Assembly (NCBI RefSeq): GCF_018614075.1
Contig: NZ_JAGGOZ010000051.1
Span: 1 to 37,959, forward strand
From: Streptomyces sp. ISL-94
GTDB lineage: Bacteria; Actinomycetota; Actinomycetes; Streptomycetales; Streptomycetaceae
DNA: 37,959 nucleotides
Direction of reading: 5' to 3'
Within the stretch, counting starts at the first letter, position 1, and the number at the start of each line of letters is the position of its first letter. The notes beneath the pieces are model-generated. The model saw nothing but the letters and a program-made list of their open reading frames with translations. It was not told the DNA's origin and made no database searches. Position numbers and translations under genes: made by a program. Shown here piece by piece: positions 23,445 to 31,454 of this stretch.

Positions 23445-23782
23445 GCCAGAAGTCCGAGCGCCCCGTCCAGGCTGCCCACTGGGACGACCTCGTCGAGGAA
23501 TTCGCCTTCTCTCCCGCTGAGCGGGCCGAGATCGACCGCGGCGCCGCGGAGATGGTCTCCGTCGTCCGCGCCCACCGCCTGGCGGAGGTCCGCAAGCGGC
23601 AGCACACCACGCAGGTGCAGGTCGCCGAGGCCATGGGGGTCACCCAAGCCCGTGTCTCACGCATCGAAAACGGCGAACTGGAGCGTAGCGAGGTCGAGAC
23701 CCTCGCCGCCTACGTGCGCGCCCTCGGCGGGAAGCTGAAGATCGTGGCCGAGTTCGGGGACGAGCAGTACGTACTCGGTTGA
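23441..23782 (+). CDS. HigA-like XRE antitoxin
   Basis: A 113-residue XRE protein. The helix-turn-helix lies in the second half (VRKRQHTTQVQVAEAMGVTQ, then ARVSRIENGELERSEVETLA). It ends with YVRALGGKLKIVAEFGDE, which forms a short sheet in HigA-type antitoxins. The N-terminal ~50 residues are acidic and helical and would contact the toxin. ATG at 23441 has GGAGGAGG about 6 nt upstream. It overlaps the toxin stop. A perfect palindromic hairpin follows the gene. Confidence 0.9.
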   Translation: MSQKSERPVQAAHWDDLVEEFAFSPAERAEIDRGAAEMVSVVRAHRLAEVRKRQHTTQVQVAEAMGVTQARVSRIENGELERSEVETLAAYVRALGGKLKIVAEFGDEQYVLG

Positions 23783-23789
23783 ACGCGCG

Positions 23790-23813
23790 CGGCCCCGGAT
23801 CGATCCGGGGCCG
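23790..23813. terminator. 24-bp perfect palindrome, bidirectional terminator
   Basis: Every base of 23790-23813 pairs: CGGCCCCGGATC is followed by its exact reverse complement. It sits 7 bp past the antitoxin stop and 48 bp past the convergent permease stop, so it can terminate both. Confidence 0.75.
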
Positions 23814-23860
23814 TGGGCTATGACTCGGCTGATGGTGGGGGCGCGGGGCGCCCCCGGGTG

Positions 23861-25426
23861 TCAGTCCTCGACGACCAGGGCCGGGGTGGACGTGGTGAGG
23901 ACCTCGCCGCGGAAGAAGGCGGGGCTGCGGCGCTCGGTGACGAACATGATCACCAGGCCCAGGGCCAGCAGGCCGACGCCGATGACGAAGACGTTGCCGA
24001 CGGCGAGGCCGGGGATGTGGGAGCCGGAGCCGTAGGACGGGTCCCAGGCGTCGTACAGGGTCTTGAAGAAGACCGCCGCCAGCAGCACGCCGCCCAGGAT
24101 CGGGAAGACGCCCTTGAAGAAGAGGTCGCGGGCGGAGCGGCCCAGTTCCTTGCGGAAGTACCAGGCGCAGGCGAAGGCCGTCAGTGAGTAGTAGAAGCAG
24201 ATCATCAGGCCGAGGGCGAAGATCGTGTCGGTCAGGACGTTCTCGCTGACCAGGGTCATCACCGTGTAGAAGGCGCCGGTGGCGAGTCCCGCCATGACCG
24301 TGGCGCGGCCCGGGGTCTTGAACTTCGGGTGGACCTTGGCGTAGGAGGCCGGCAGGGCCTCGTACGTCGACATGGCCAGGACCGTACGGGCCACCGGGAT
24401 GAAGGTGGTCTGCAGGGAGGCGGCGGCGGAGGCCAGGACGGCGACGAAGAGCAGGATGCCGAGCATCGGGCCCATCACCGGGCCGGCGAGGGCCGCGAAG
24501 ACGTTGCCGGAGGTCTCCTCGTTGGCCAGGCCGAGGCCTTCGCCGCCCGCGCCGACGGCCATCTGGGCGGCGATGCCGGTGGCCAGGTAGGAGCCGACCA
24601 GGACGACCATCGCGATGAGCGAGGCGCGGCCGGGGGTCTTGGCGGAGCCGGTGGTCTCCTCGTTGGTGGCCAGGCAGGCGTCCCAGCCCCAGTACATGAA
24701 GATCGAGAGCGAGAGTCCGGCGGTGAAGGCTGCCATGGACTCGACCGCGAAGGGGTTCATCCAGGACCAGGAGAAGTCCAGGCCGGTGTCGAAGGTGCCG
24801 GCGGAGGCCTTCTGGAAGGCCATGGCCACGAAGATGGCGAGCACGGCGAGCTGGAGGCCGACGAGCGCGTACTGGACGCCCTTGGTGGCCGTCATGCCGC
24901 GGTAGCTGATGGCCGTGGCGATGGCGATCAGGGTGAGGCAGGTGGTGATGTGGACGAGCTTGTTGTCGTCGAGGGCGGCGATCGATGCGTTGCCCGTGAT
25001 CTCGCCTGCCAGCAGCCAGAAGTAGGAGGTGGCGACGCCGGCGAGGTTGGAGAGCACGATGATCGTGGCGATCACCAGGCCCCAGCCGCACATCCAGCCG
25101 ATCCGCGGGCCGAAGGCCTTGACGGTCCAGGTGAAGGAGGTGCCGCAGTCCGGCATGGCCTTGTTGAGCTCGCGGTAGGCGAAGGCCACCAGGAGCATCG
25201 GGAGGAAGCCGGCCAGGAACACCGTCGGCATCTGTATGCCGACCTCACCGGCGGTGGAGCCGAGGGTCGAGGTCAGGCAGTAGACGGGGGCGACGGTCGA
25301 GACACCGATGACGGCACTGCCCACCAGTCCGACGGACCCCTTGCCGAGTCCCTTGCCGCGAACGTCGCCCTCGGCGACGCCGCTTACCGTGTCTCCGACC
25401 TGAGGCCGAACGTCCAGCTGAGTCAT
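23861..25426 (-). CDS. APC-superfamily amino-acid permease
   Basis: A 521-residue cytoplasmic-membrane transporter with about 12-14 helices. GSVGLVGSAVIGVSTVAPVY is the first helix with the unwound Gly-rich segment typical of the APC fold. It is followed by MPDCGTSFTWTVKAFGPRIG, close to the PxxGGxYxW-type loop of amino-acid permeases. YWGWDACLATNEETTG is another conserved block. Substrate unknown; amino acids or amines are likely. ATG at 25426 begins MTQLDVRPQVGDTV. The gene is divergent from the lipoprotein gene, and the 287-bp spacer between them is unusually AT-rich with several short palindromes. Confidence 0.92.
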   Translation of the reverse strand: MTQLDVRPQVGDTVSGVAEGDVRGKGLGKGSVGLVGSAVIGVSTVAPVYCLTSTLGSTAGEVGIQMPTVFLAGFLPMLLVAFAYRELNKAMPDCGTSFTWTVKAFGPRIGWMCGWGLVIATIIVLSNLAGVATSYFWLLAGEITGNASIAALDDNKLVHITTCLTLIAIATAISYRGMTATKGVQYALVGLQLAVLAIFVAMAFQKASAGTFDTGLDFSWSWMNPFAVESMAAFTAGLSLSIFMYWGWDACLATNEETTGSAKTPGRASLIAMVVLVGSYLATGIAAQMAVGAGGEGLGLANEETSGNVFAALAGPVMGPMLGILLFVAVLASAAASLQTTFIPVARTVLAMSTYEALPASYAKVHPKFKTPGRATVMAGLATGAFYTVMTLVSENVLTDTIFALGLMICFYYSLTAFACAWYFRKELGRSARDLFFKGVFPILGGVLLAAVFFKTLYDAWDPSYGSGSHIPGLAVGNVFVIGVGLLALGLVIMFVTERRSPAFFRGEVLTTSTPALVVED

Positions 25427-25506
25427 GAGTCAGGACGTTAGACGGTGCGTTTTCCACATACGGAGGGATTTAGTCCGGATCGAAGGGCGGCGAAGCACCT
25501 TCGAAT

Positions 25507-25611
25507 CTTGAGATCAAGGCGGTTCACCGGCACGCAATAAAAGGCGCAGGACCATATGCAGCACCGATTCAACAGGGGCCGGACAACGGGTTCCGTTATG
25601 CGGAAACCGCA
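25507..25611. promoter_or_regulatory. AT-rich divergent spacer with short palindromes
   Basis: CTTGA-GA-TCAAG (25507-25518) lies about 80 bp upstream of the permease start. TGCGG-AAA-CCGCA (25599-25611) lies about 100 bp upstream of the lipoprotein start. The base composition is well below the window average in GC. These are plausible regulator sites for the permease gene; no protein can be named. Confidence 0.35.
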
Positions 25612-25676
25612 GCCTTGCCGGTTTTATACCTCTTTCAACTTTCCCGTGTGACCGCCACCACTCCCGGCTCCCCGGC

Positions 25677-25706
25677 TTGCCGTGCACATGATCATCGACC
25701 TAGAGT
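25677..25706 (+). promoter_or_regulatory. Promoter of a leaderless lipoprotein mRNA
   Basis: TTGCCG (25677-25682) and TAGAGT (25701-25706) are separated by 18 bp. The GTG start follows 7 bp after the -10 box, which places the transcription start at or next to the start codon and explains the lack of a ribosome site. Confidence 0.6.
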
Positions 25707-25713
25707 CCCAGCC

Positions 25714-26394
25714 GTGCGTACCAAGTCGATGCTCATCGCTGTCTTCGCCGTCACGGCTCTCCTCCCGCTCACCGCCTGCGGAGGGGGCGAGAACCCGGCG
25801 ATCGGCGGCGTCGGCGGGGATTCCGTCGCCGGCGGGGCCGGCACGGGTGACGGCGGCCCCAACGAGGGCACCCTGGACAACCCCACCAAGAACGGCGGGG
25901 TCAGCGGGAACGCCCCCAAGGACGGCACCGCGTTCCAGAAGCTGCCGAAGGCGGGCACCATGGCCGCGGCCGCCCGCTTCGTCAACGGATTCACCAGGTG
26001 CGACCCGATCAGCACGACGCGCGAGAACGGCGGACCGAGCGAAGGCCCGGGCAGCGCCGAGTTCGGCACGTCCCACTCCGTCACCGAGGTCGGATACTGC
26101 GGCAGGCGGAACGTCACCACCATCGTCATGATCAAGGACCCGAAGGTCTTCCAGGCTGCCTTCAAAGCCGACGTCGATGCGAAAAAGGGCAGCGGGAACC
26201 CCAACAGCGGCATCGTCATCGGTCAGGACTTCGCCATGGGATCCGAGAGCTCGGACGCCATGAGCTCCCTGCTGACACCGCAGGCCGGACTGCTGATGCT
26301 GAACTGCCACCCGGAGTTCAACCCGCCGAGCGGCTACCGGAAGGAACCCGCCCTGGTGAAGGGCTGCGTCCTCACCGACTACTACAAGGACTAG
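25714..26394 (+). CDS. Secreted lipoprotein of unknown function
   Basis: A 226-residue protein. MRTKSMLIAVFAVTALLPLT followed by AC is a lipoprotein signal with lipobox LTAC, so Cys22 would be lipidated. A Gly/Asn-rich linker of ~45 residues precedes a globular domain starting about MAAAARFVNGFTRCDPIS. That domain has four Cys (in TRCDP, VGYCGR, LNCHPE and VKGCVL) that could form two disulfides. No family is recognised. GTG at 25714 is preferred to the ATG at 25729 because it keeps the basic N-region and matches the leaderless promoter. It is divergent from the APC permease, so it might be a surface partner of it, but this is only positional. Confidence 0.8.
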   Translation: MRTKSMLIAVFAVTALLPLTACGGGENPAIGGVGGDSVAGGAGTGDGGPNEGTLDNPTKNGGVSGNAPKDGTAFQKLPKAGTMAAAARFVNGFTRCDPISTTRENGGPSEGPGSAEFGTSHSVTEVGYCGRRNVTTIVMIKDPKVFQAAFKADVDAKKGSGNPNSGIVIGQDFAMGSESSDAMSSLLTPQAGLLMLNCHPEFNPPSGYRKEPALVKGCVLTDYYKD

Positions 26395-26398
26395 GCCC

Positions 26399-26460
26399 GG
26401 GGCGGTGACCGGGACGGTGACCAGGGGCGGTGACCAGGGGCGGGGGCATCCCTCGCCCCG
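26399..26460. repeat. GGGGCGGTGACCA tandem repeat and hairpin between convergent genes
   Basis: Three imperfect 12-13-bp units (26399-26410, 26411-26423, 26424-26436) are followed by a CGGGG...CCCCG hairpin (26441-26460). They fill the 72-bp gap between the lipoprotein and aldehyde dehydrogenase stops. The hairpin is a likely bidirectional terminator. Confidence 0.6.
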
Positions 26461-26466
26461 GTCGGC

Positions 26467-27945
26467 TCAGCCCGTCCAGACGATCGACTGCGTCTCGCTG
26501 TACGCGTGCAGGGCGTACGAGCCCACGTCGCGGCCCACGCCCGACCGCTTGAAGCCGCCGAACGGCGCCTCCATGTTCCGGCCGATGGTGTTCACGCCCA
26601 CCCCGCCCGCCCGCAGCCGGCGCGCAACGCGGAACGCGCGCGCCGAGTCCCCGGACCACACGTAGCTCAGCAGGCCGAAATCGCTGTCGTTGGCCAGCCT
26701 GACCGCCTCGTCCTCTCCCCTTTCCCCGTCCCCGTCGAAGGGGACCACCACGACCACCGGGCCGAAGATCTCCTCCCGGACCACGCGCATGTCGTTCGTG
26801 CAGTCCACGAGCAGGGTGGGCGCCACGTAGAAGCCGCGGCCCTCCCCCACCACCGGGCGCTCCCCGCCGTACGCGATCCGCGCCCCTTCCTTCCGGCCCA
26901 GCTCGACGTACGACTCCACGCGGTCGCGGTGCGCCGCCGAGATCACCGGCCCCACCACCGTGCCCGGCGCCCCCGGGTCGCCGACCTTCATGAAGGCCAG
27001 GTAGCCGGTGAGCTTCTCGATCAGCCGGTCGTAGACCGCCCGGTGGGCGATCACCCGGGTCGGGGCCGTGCAGATCTGCCCGGAGTAGAAGGAGAAGGTC
27101 GTCCCGATGCCCATCACCGCCGCGTCCAGGTCCGCGTCGTCCATGACGACCGCCGCGCCCTTGCCGCCCAGCTCCATCAGCTGCCGCTTCATCGTGCGGC
27201 CGCAGACCTCCGCGATGCGCTGGCCGACGCCCGTGGAGCCGGTGAAGGACACCATGTCCACGTACGGGGAGTCCACGGCGGCCTCGCCCACCTCCACCGC
27301 CCGGCCCGACACCACGTTCACCACGCCCGCCGGGACCCCGGCCTCCGCGAGGGCCTCGGCCATCTTGAACACCGACAGCGGATCCTGCGGGGCCGGCTTG
27401 ACCACCACCGTGTTGCCCATCGCCAGGGCCGGGGCCACCTTGCCCGCCGGATTCGCCCACGGGTTGTTGTACGAGGTGATGCAGGTGACCACGCCGACCG
27501 GCTGGCGCACCTCCAGCGCCCCCAGAATGCCGGCCTTCCCCATCGGGCCGGCCTCCGTCACCTGCGGCGGAAGACCCCGCTCCACCGGCTCCAGGGCGCC
27601 CTTCGCGTACCGCCGGAAGCGGGCGACCCCGACCCCGACCTGCATGCCGCGCGCGATCCCGCTCGGCGCGCCGGTCTCGGCCCGGGCGAGGGCCGCCCAC
27701 GGCTCGAACTCCCGCTGCATGATGTCCGCGGCCCGGTCGAGGATCGCCGCCCGCTCCTCCGGCCTCGTACGGGACCAGGCCTCGAAGGCCCCGGCCGCGG
27801 CGCGCGCCGCCTCCTCGACCTGGGCGCGCGAGGCCTCGGGCGCGAGTCCGACGACGGATTCGTCCGCCGGGTTGACCACCTCGTAGTGGCCGCCGTCCGG
27901 CTCGGCCCACTCGCCGCCGATGTACAGCTTCTGCGCGTCCGTCAC
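26467..27945 (-). CDS. NAD(P)-dependent aldehyde dehydrogenase
   Basis: A 492-residue aldehyde dehydrogenase oxidising an aldehyde to the carboxylate. QKLYIGGEWAEP opens the protein. TSYNNPWANPAGKVAPALAM contains the catalytic Asn and NTVVVKPAPQDPL the cofactor Lys. SFTGSTGVGQRI is the Rossmann loop. MELGGKGAAVV holds the general-base Glu (near 258) and SGQICTAPTR the nucleophile Cys292. The C-terminal PFGGFKRSGVGRDVG is also standard. The GTG start overlaps the stop of the amidohydrolase gene (GTGA), so they are translationally coupled. It may oxidise an aldehyde formed by a neighbouring LLM oxidoreductase; this is inference. Confidence 0.95.
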   Translation of the reverse strand: MTDAQKLYIGGEWAEPDGGHYEVVNPADESVVGLAPEASRAQVEEAARAAAGAFEAWSRTRPEERAAILDRAADIMQREFEPWAALARAETGAPSGIARGMQVGVGVARFRRYAKGALEPVERGLPPQVTEAGPMGKAGILGALEVRQPVGVVTCITSYNNPWANPAGKVAPALAMGNTVVVKPAPQDPLSVFKMAEALAEAGVPAGVVNVVSGRAVEVGEAAVDSPYVDMVSFTGSTGVGQRIAEVCGRTMKRQLMELGGKGAAVVMDDADLDAAVMGIGTTFSFYSGQICTAPTRVIAHRAVYDRLIEKLTGYLAFMKVGDPGAPGTVVGPVISAAHRDRVESYVELGRKEGARIAYGGERPVVGEGRGFYVAPTLLVDCTNDMRVVREEIFGPVVVVVPFDGDGERGEDEAVRLANDSDFGLLSYVWSGDSARAFRVARRLRAGGVGVNTIGRNMEAPFGGFKRSGVGRDVGSYALHAYSETQSIVWTG

Positions 27946-29681
27946 CGGGTGCTCACCGTCCTCGTGTCCCGGCCGGACCGGAGCACGATGCCCGGTATCG
28001 CGCCCGTCACCTCGTCGTCGCGGATGGTCTCCACGCCGTTGACCCGTACGGACACGATCCCGATGGCCCGCGCGTCCAGCCGCGGGCTGTCGCCGGGCAG
28101 GTCGTGGACCAGCGTCGCCGGGGCGGCCTCGATGCGTTCCGGGTCGAAGAGCACCAGGTCCGCGTGGAAGCCCTCCGCGATCCGCCCGCGCTCGCGCAGC
28201 CCGAACAGCTGGGCCGGGTCGTCCGTGAGCATCCGTACCGCCTGCTCCAGCGGGAGCAGCTTGCGGCCGCGCAGGCAGTCGCCGAGGAAGCGGGTCGTGT
28301 ACGGGGCCCCGCACATCCGGTCCAGGTGCGCGCCGGCGTCGGAGCCGCCGAGCATCACGTCCTCGTGCTGCCAGGTCTCGGCGCGCAGGGCCCAGCTCGC
28401 CGGGTCGTTGTCGGTGGGCATGGGCCACAGCACCGTACGCAGGTCGTCGTTGGCGCAGATCTCCACCAGGCAGTGGAAGGGGTCCTGGCCGCGCTCGGCC
28501 GCGATGTCGTTCACGACCCGGCCGGAGAGGCCCTCGTTCTCCTTGCTGTACGTGTCGCCGATGACGTAGCGCCCGAAGTTGGCCAGGCGCCGGAAGACCC
28601 CGGCCTCCTTGCTGTCGGCGCGGCGCAGCATCTCGGCCCGTACGTCCGCGTCGCGGAGCCTCTCGATCCGCTCGGGGACGGGCAGGCCGAGGATCTCGCC
28701 CCAGCCGGGGATGAGGTTGAGCGCGCAGAAGGTGCCGAGCGACATGTTCATGGGGGTGAGGATCGGCATGGTGAGGGCGACGATCCGGCCGCCGGCCTTG
28801 CGGGCGCGCTCGCTCGGGACCAGCTGGCGCGGGACGCGCTCCGGGACGGAGGCGTCGATGGTGAGGACGTTCCAGTTGAGGGGGCGCCCGGCGGCGGCGC
28901 TCATGTCGACGAAGAGGTCGATCTCCTCGTCGGAGAACTGGTCGAGGCAGCCCGCGACGATCGCTTCGAGCTGGGTGCCCTCGTGTTCGGCGACGGCCTT
29001 GGAGAGGGCGAGGAGTTCGGCCGGCTTGGCGTGCCGGGAGGCGACGGGGGCGCCCGAGCCGTCGGAGTGGGTGGACGACTGGGTGGTGGACAGGCCCCAG
29101 GCGCCGGCGTTCATGGCGTCGTGGAAGAGGGCCAGCATCTCCTCCATCTGCTCGGGGGTGGGCTGCCCGCCGACGGCCGCCTCGCCCATCACATGGCGGC
29201 GCAGGGCGCAGTGGCCGACCATGAAGCCGGCGTTGACGGCGATCCGGCCTTCCAGGGCGTCGAGGTACTCCCCGAAGGTGGACCAGGTCCAGTCGACGCC
29301 CTCCTCCAGGGCCTTGAGGGCCATGCCCTCGACCTTGCTCATCATGCGGCGCGTGTAGTCGGCGTCTTCGGGGCGGGCGGGGTTGAGCGGGGCCAGGGTG
29401 AAACCGCAGTTGCCGCCGGCGACGGTGGTGACGCCGTGGTTCATGGAGGGGGTGGCGTACGGGTCCCAGAAGAGCTGGGCGTCGTAGTGCGTGTGGGGAT
29501 CGATGAAGCCGGGGGTGAGGACCAGGCCGGTGGCGTCCTCGCTGGTCCTGGCCTCTTGCGTGACCGTTCCCGGCTCGGCGATGAGGGCGATGCGCCCGTC
29601 GCGAATGCCGACGTCTGCGACGCGGGCGGGGGCGCCGGTGCCGTCCACGACGGTCGCGCCCTTGATCAGGTGGTCGAGCAT
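27942..29681 (-). CDS. D-aminoacylase-like amidohydrolase
   Basis: A 579-residue metal-dependent hydrolase of the N-acyl-D-amino-acid deacylase group. GFIDPHTHYDAQ has the H63-x-H65 metal pair. GGNCGFTLAP carries the Cys that bridges metal in D-aminoacylases. GHCALRRHVMG lies further on, and GGSDAGAHLD holds the catalytic Asp. C-terminal FHADLVLFDPERI closes the composite beta domain. It would cleave an amide or cyclic amide of a D-amino acid or a related compound. Mycobacteria and Rhodococcus carry similar proteins beside LLM and SDR genes, so the true substrate may not be a D-amino acid. ATG at 29681 has GGAGAAGGGA about 5 nt upstream. It is the first gene of a two-gene operon with the aldehyde dehydrogenase. 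Confidence 0.88.
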   Translation of the reverse strand: MLDHLIKGATVVDGTGAPARVADVGIRDGRIALIAEPGTVTQEARTSEDATGLVLTPGFIDPHTHYDAQLFWDPYATPSMNHGVTTVAGGNCGFTLAPLNPARPEDADYTRRMMSKVEGMALKALEEGVDWTWSTFGEYLDALEGRIAVNAGFMVGHCALRRHVMGEAAVGGQPTPEQMEEMLALFHDAMNAGAWGLSTTQSSTHSDGSGAPVASRHAKPAELLALSKAVAEHEGTQLEAIVAGCLDQFSDEEIDLFVDMSAAAGRPLNWNVLTIDASVPERVPRQLVPSERARKAGGRIVALTMPILTPMNMSLGTFCALNLIPGWGEILGLPVPERIERLRDADVRAEMLRRADSKEAGVFRRLANFGRYVIGDTYSKENEGLSGRVVNDIAAERGQDPFHCLVEICANDDLRTVLWPMPTDNDPASWALRAETWQHEDVMLGGSDAGAHLDRMCGAPYTTRFLGDCLRGRKLLPLEQAVRMLTDDPAQLFGLRERGRIAEGFHADLVLFDPERIEAAPATLVHDLPGDSPRLDARAIGIVSVRVNGVETIRDDEVTGAIPGIVLRSGRDTRTVSTR

Positions 29682-29730
29682 GACGTCCCTTCTCCGTTTG
29701 CGGTACGTGTGCGGCCCCCCTGTGCAGCCG

Positions 29731-30028
29731 GGGCTCCGCCTCAAACGCCGGCGGGGCCGGATGTGGCTGCTGCCCGCCGCCCGGCTGGGCAAGTGCGGCG
29801 CCGCTGCTGGGGCTCCGCCCCGGACCCCGCGCCTCAAACGCCGGCGAGGCTGGAGTTGGCCGCCGTAAGCCAGCTAGTCCACGCCACGCAACCCTGCGTC
29901 CTGCGGGCAACCCAGCCCCTCTGGCGTTTGCAGCGCCGACGGGGGCAGATTCAGCCTCGGCGGCGTTTGAAGCGCCGCCGGAGGCAAAACCAGCCCCGCC
30001 GGCGTTTGAGGCGCGGGGGTCCGGGGGC
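29731..30028. repeat. Cluster of five CAAACGCCGGCG-type intergenic repeats
   Basis: The 544-bp stretch 29682-30225 has no gene. It holds two forward copies of a GGGCTCCGCC...TCAAACGCCGGCG element (about 29731-29765 and 29809-29853). Three copies in the opposite orientation follow (about 29912-29947, 29951-29985 and 29991-30028), recognisable by CGGCGTTTG. Facing copies can pair into long hairpins. This is a familiar dispersed extragenic element of Streptomyces. The promoter of the amidohydrolase must also lie here, but I see no convincing -35/-10 pair. Confidence 0.75.
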
Positions 30029-30225
30029 TGGTCCCCGGCAGCGGCGGCGCGCCTGGCGATGGTCCCGACATGGACGGGGTGGAGCCCCCGGACCCGGGCG
30101 GGGGTCGGCGGGGCGGGCCGCGGCCCCGCGGTGGCCCCCGGCCGGGGCCGGGCGGGGCGGCGGTCCGGGAAGACGCCGCCCCCGTTCCCCCGCCTGGGGG
30201 CCCCTCCCAGCGGTAGCTGGGGGAG

Positions 30226-31347
30226 TCAGACGGCCTGGCGGAAGCGCGTGGTCCGGTGGACCGGATCGGTGTCGATGTGCGGGATCACGTGCTCCCCGAT
30301 CAGCTTGATCGTGGTGAGCGTGTCCTCCTTCGAGACCCCGGTCGGCAGACCGAAGGAGAGCTGGTCGGCGCCGGCCTGCTCCCACCGCTTGCACTGGGCG
30401 CGGACCTCCGACGGGTCGCCGCAGATCAGCAGTTCCTCCGCGATGAGGAGTTCGATGATCTCCGCGTTGTACTCCGGCAGGGTCTCCGGCCACTCCGGGA
30501 TCGCCTCGGGCCGCGGGAAGGTGTCGTGGTAGCGGAAGACCAGCGACTGGAAGCGGTTCATGTTCGCGTTGACCGCGATCTCCACCGCCTTGTCGTGCGT
30601 CTCGGCGCAGATCGCGGTCGAGGTCACCATGACGTTGTCGTTGACGAAGGCGCCGATGGCCTTCGCGTCCTGAATCGCCGTCTTGTACTGCTCCAGCACC
30701 CACTCCATGTCCGAGACCTTCTGGACGCTGAAGCCGAGGACGCCGAGGCCCTTCTTGGCCGCCATCGCGTACGAGGAGGGGGAGCCGGCGGCGTACCACA
30801 TGGCCGGGTGCGCCTTCCCGTACGGCTTGGGGAAGATCTTGCGCGGGGGCAGCGACCAGTGCTTGCCCTGGAACCCCTCGTATTCCTCCTGGAGGAACAT
30901 CTTGGGGAACTCCGCGATGGTCTCCTCCCAGATCTCCTTGGTGTGGTTCATGTCGGTGATGCCGGGAAGGAATCCGAGGATCTCGTGGCTGCCCGCGCCG
31001 CGGCCGGTGCCGAATTCGAAGCGGCCCTTGGAGAGGTGGTCGAGCATGGCAACCTTCTCGGCCACCTTGACCGGGTGGTTCACCGGGGCGAGCGGGTTGA
31101 AGATGCCGGAGCCGAGGTGGATGCGCTCGGTGGCATGCGCGAGGTACCCGAGGAACACCTCGTTCGCCGACAGGTGCGAGTACTCCTCCAGGAAGTGGTG
31201 CTCCGAGGCCCAGGCGTACTTGAAGCCCGACCGGTCGGCCTGGATGACGTACTCGGTCTCCTCGATCAGCGCCTTGTGCTCTGCCTCGGGGTCGACCTTG
31301 GACCGCGCCTCAGGCACGTATCCCTGCACAAAGAGCCCGAATTCCAA
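30226..31347 (-). CDS. LLM-class flavin/F420-dependent oxidoreductase (long form)
   Basis: A 373-residue luciferase-like monooxygenase. MEFGLFVQGYVPEA opens it. GFKYAWASEHHFLEEYSHLS (about 40-60) is close to the EHH motif of bacterial-luciferase-type proteins. RIHLGSGIFNPLAPVNHPVK and LDHLSKGRFEFGTGRGAG supply the flavin phosphate site. The length and EHHF motif point to an FMN-type monooxygenase rather than a small F420 reductase, but this cannot be settled from sequence. The start is TTG at 31347: an in-frame stop lies 9 nt upstream and AAAGGA precedes it. A rare TTG start suggests low translation. A perfect CTGACGTTGCGTCAG palindrome is 24 bp upstream. Confidence 0.9.
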   Translation of the reverse strand: MEFGLFVQGYVPEARSKVDPEAEHKALIEETEYVIQADRSGFKYAWASEHHFLEEYSHLSANEVFLGYLAHATERIHLGSGIFNPLAPVNHPVKVAEKVAMLDHLSKGRFEFGTGRGAGSHEILGFLPGITDMNHTKEIWEETIAEFPKMFLQEEYEGFQGKHWSLPPRKIFPKPYGKAHPAMWYAAGSPSSYAMAAKKGLGVLGFSVQKVSDMEWVLEQYKTAIQDAKAIGAFVNDNVMVTSTAICAETHDKAVEIAVNANMNRFQSLVFRYHDTFPRPEAIPEWPETLPEYNAEIIELLIAEELLICGDPSEVRAQCKRWEQAGADQLSFGLPTGVSKEDTLTTIKLIGEHVIPHIDTDPVHRTTRFRQAV

Positions 31348-31370
31348 GGGGGTTCACCGTCCTTTGATTT

Positions 31371-31385
31371 CTGACGTTGCGTCAG
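31371..31385. promoter_or_regulatory. TetR-type operator CTGACGTTGCGTCAG (site 3 of 5)
   Basis: Perfect 6-bp arms around TTG, 24 bp upstream of the LLM TTG start. A second, weaker copy lies 61 bp away at 31432; the centre-to-centre spacing is close to six helical turns, which would allow cooperative binding. Confidence 0.7.
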
Positions 31386-31431
31386 ATTCGATGTCTCGAC
31401 TGTTCCATCGCGGGGGCGCGAGCGTCAATAC

Positions 31432-31446
31432 CTGACGCCCCATCAG
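31432..31446. promoter_or_regulatory. TetR-type operator CTGACGCCCCATCAG (site 4 of 5)
   Basis: One mismatched pair, extended by a further C/G pair outside. It lies 9 bp past the SDR stop and about 85 bp before the LLM start, next to a TTGACG hexamer on the minus strand. It is probably part of the same control region as site 3. Confidence 0.55.
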
Positions 31447-31454
31447 GTACGGGA

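Noticed and set aside
29731..30028. CRISPR array
   Set aside because: The repeats differ in orientation, spacing and sequence and match a dispersed extragenic element; there are no uniform spacers or cas genes.
26506..30308. Long plus-strand frames opposite the aldehyde dehydrogenase and amidohydrolase
   Set aside because: They are shadows of strongly recognised minus-strand enzymes and have no ribosome sites or domains.
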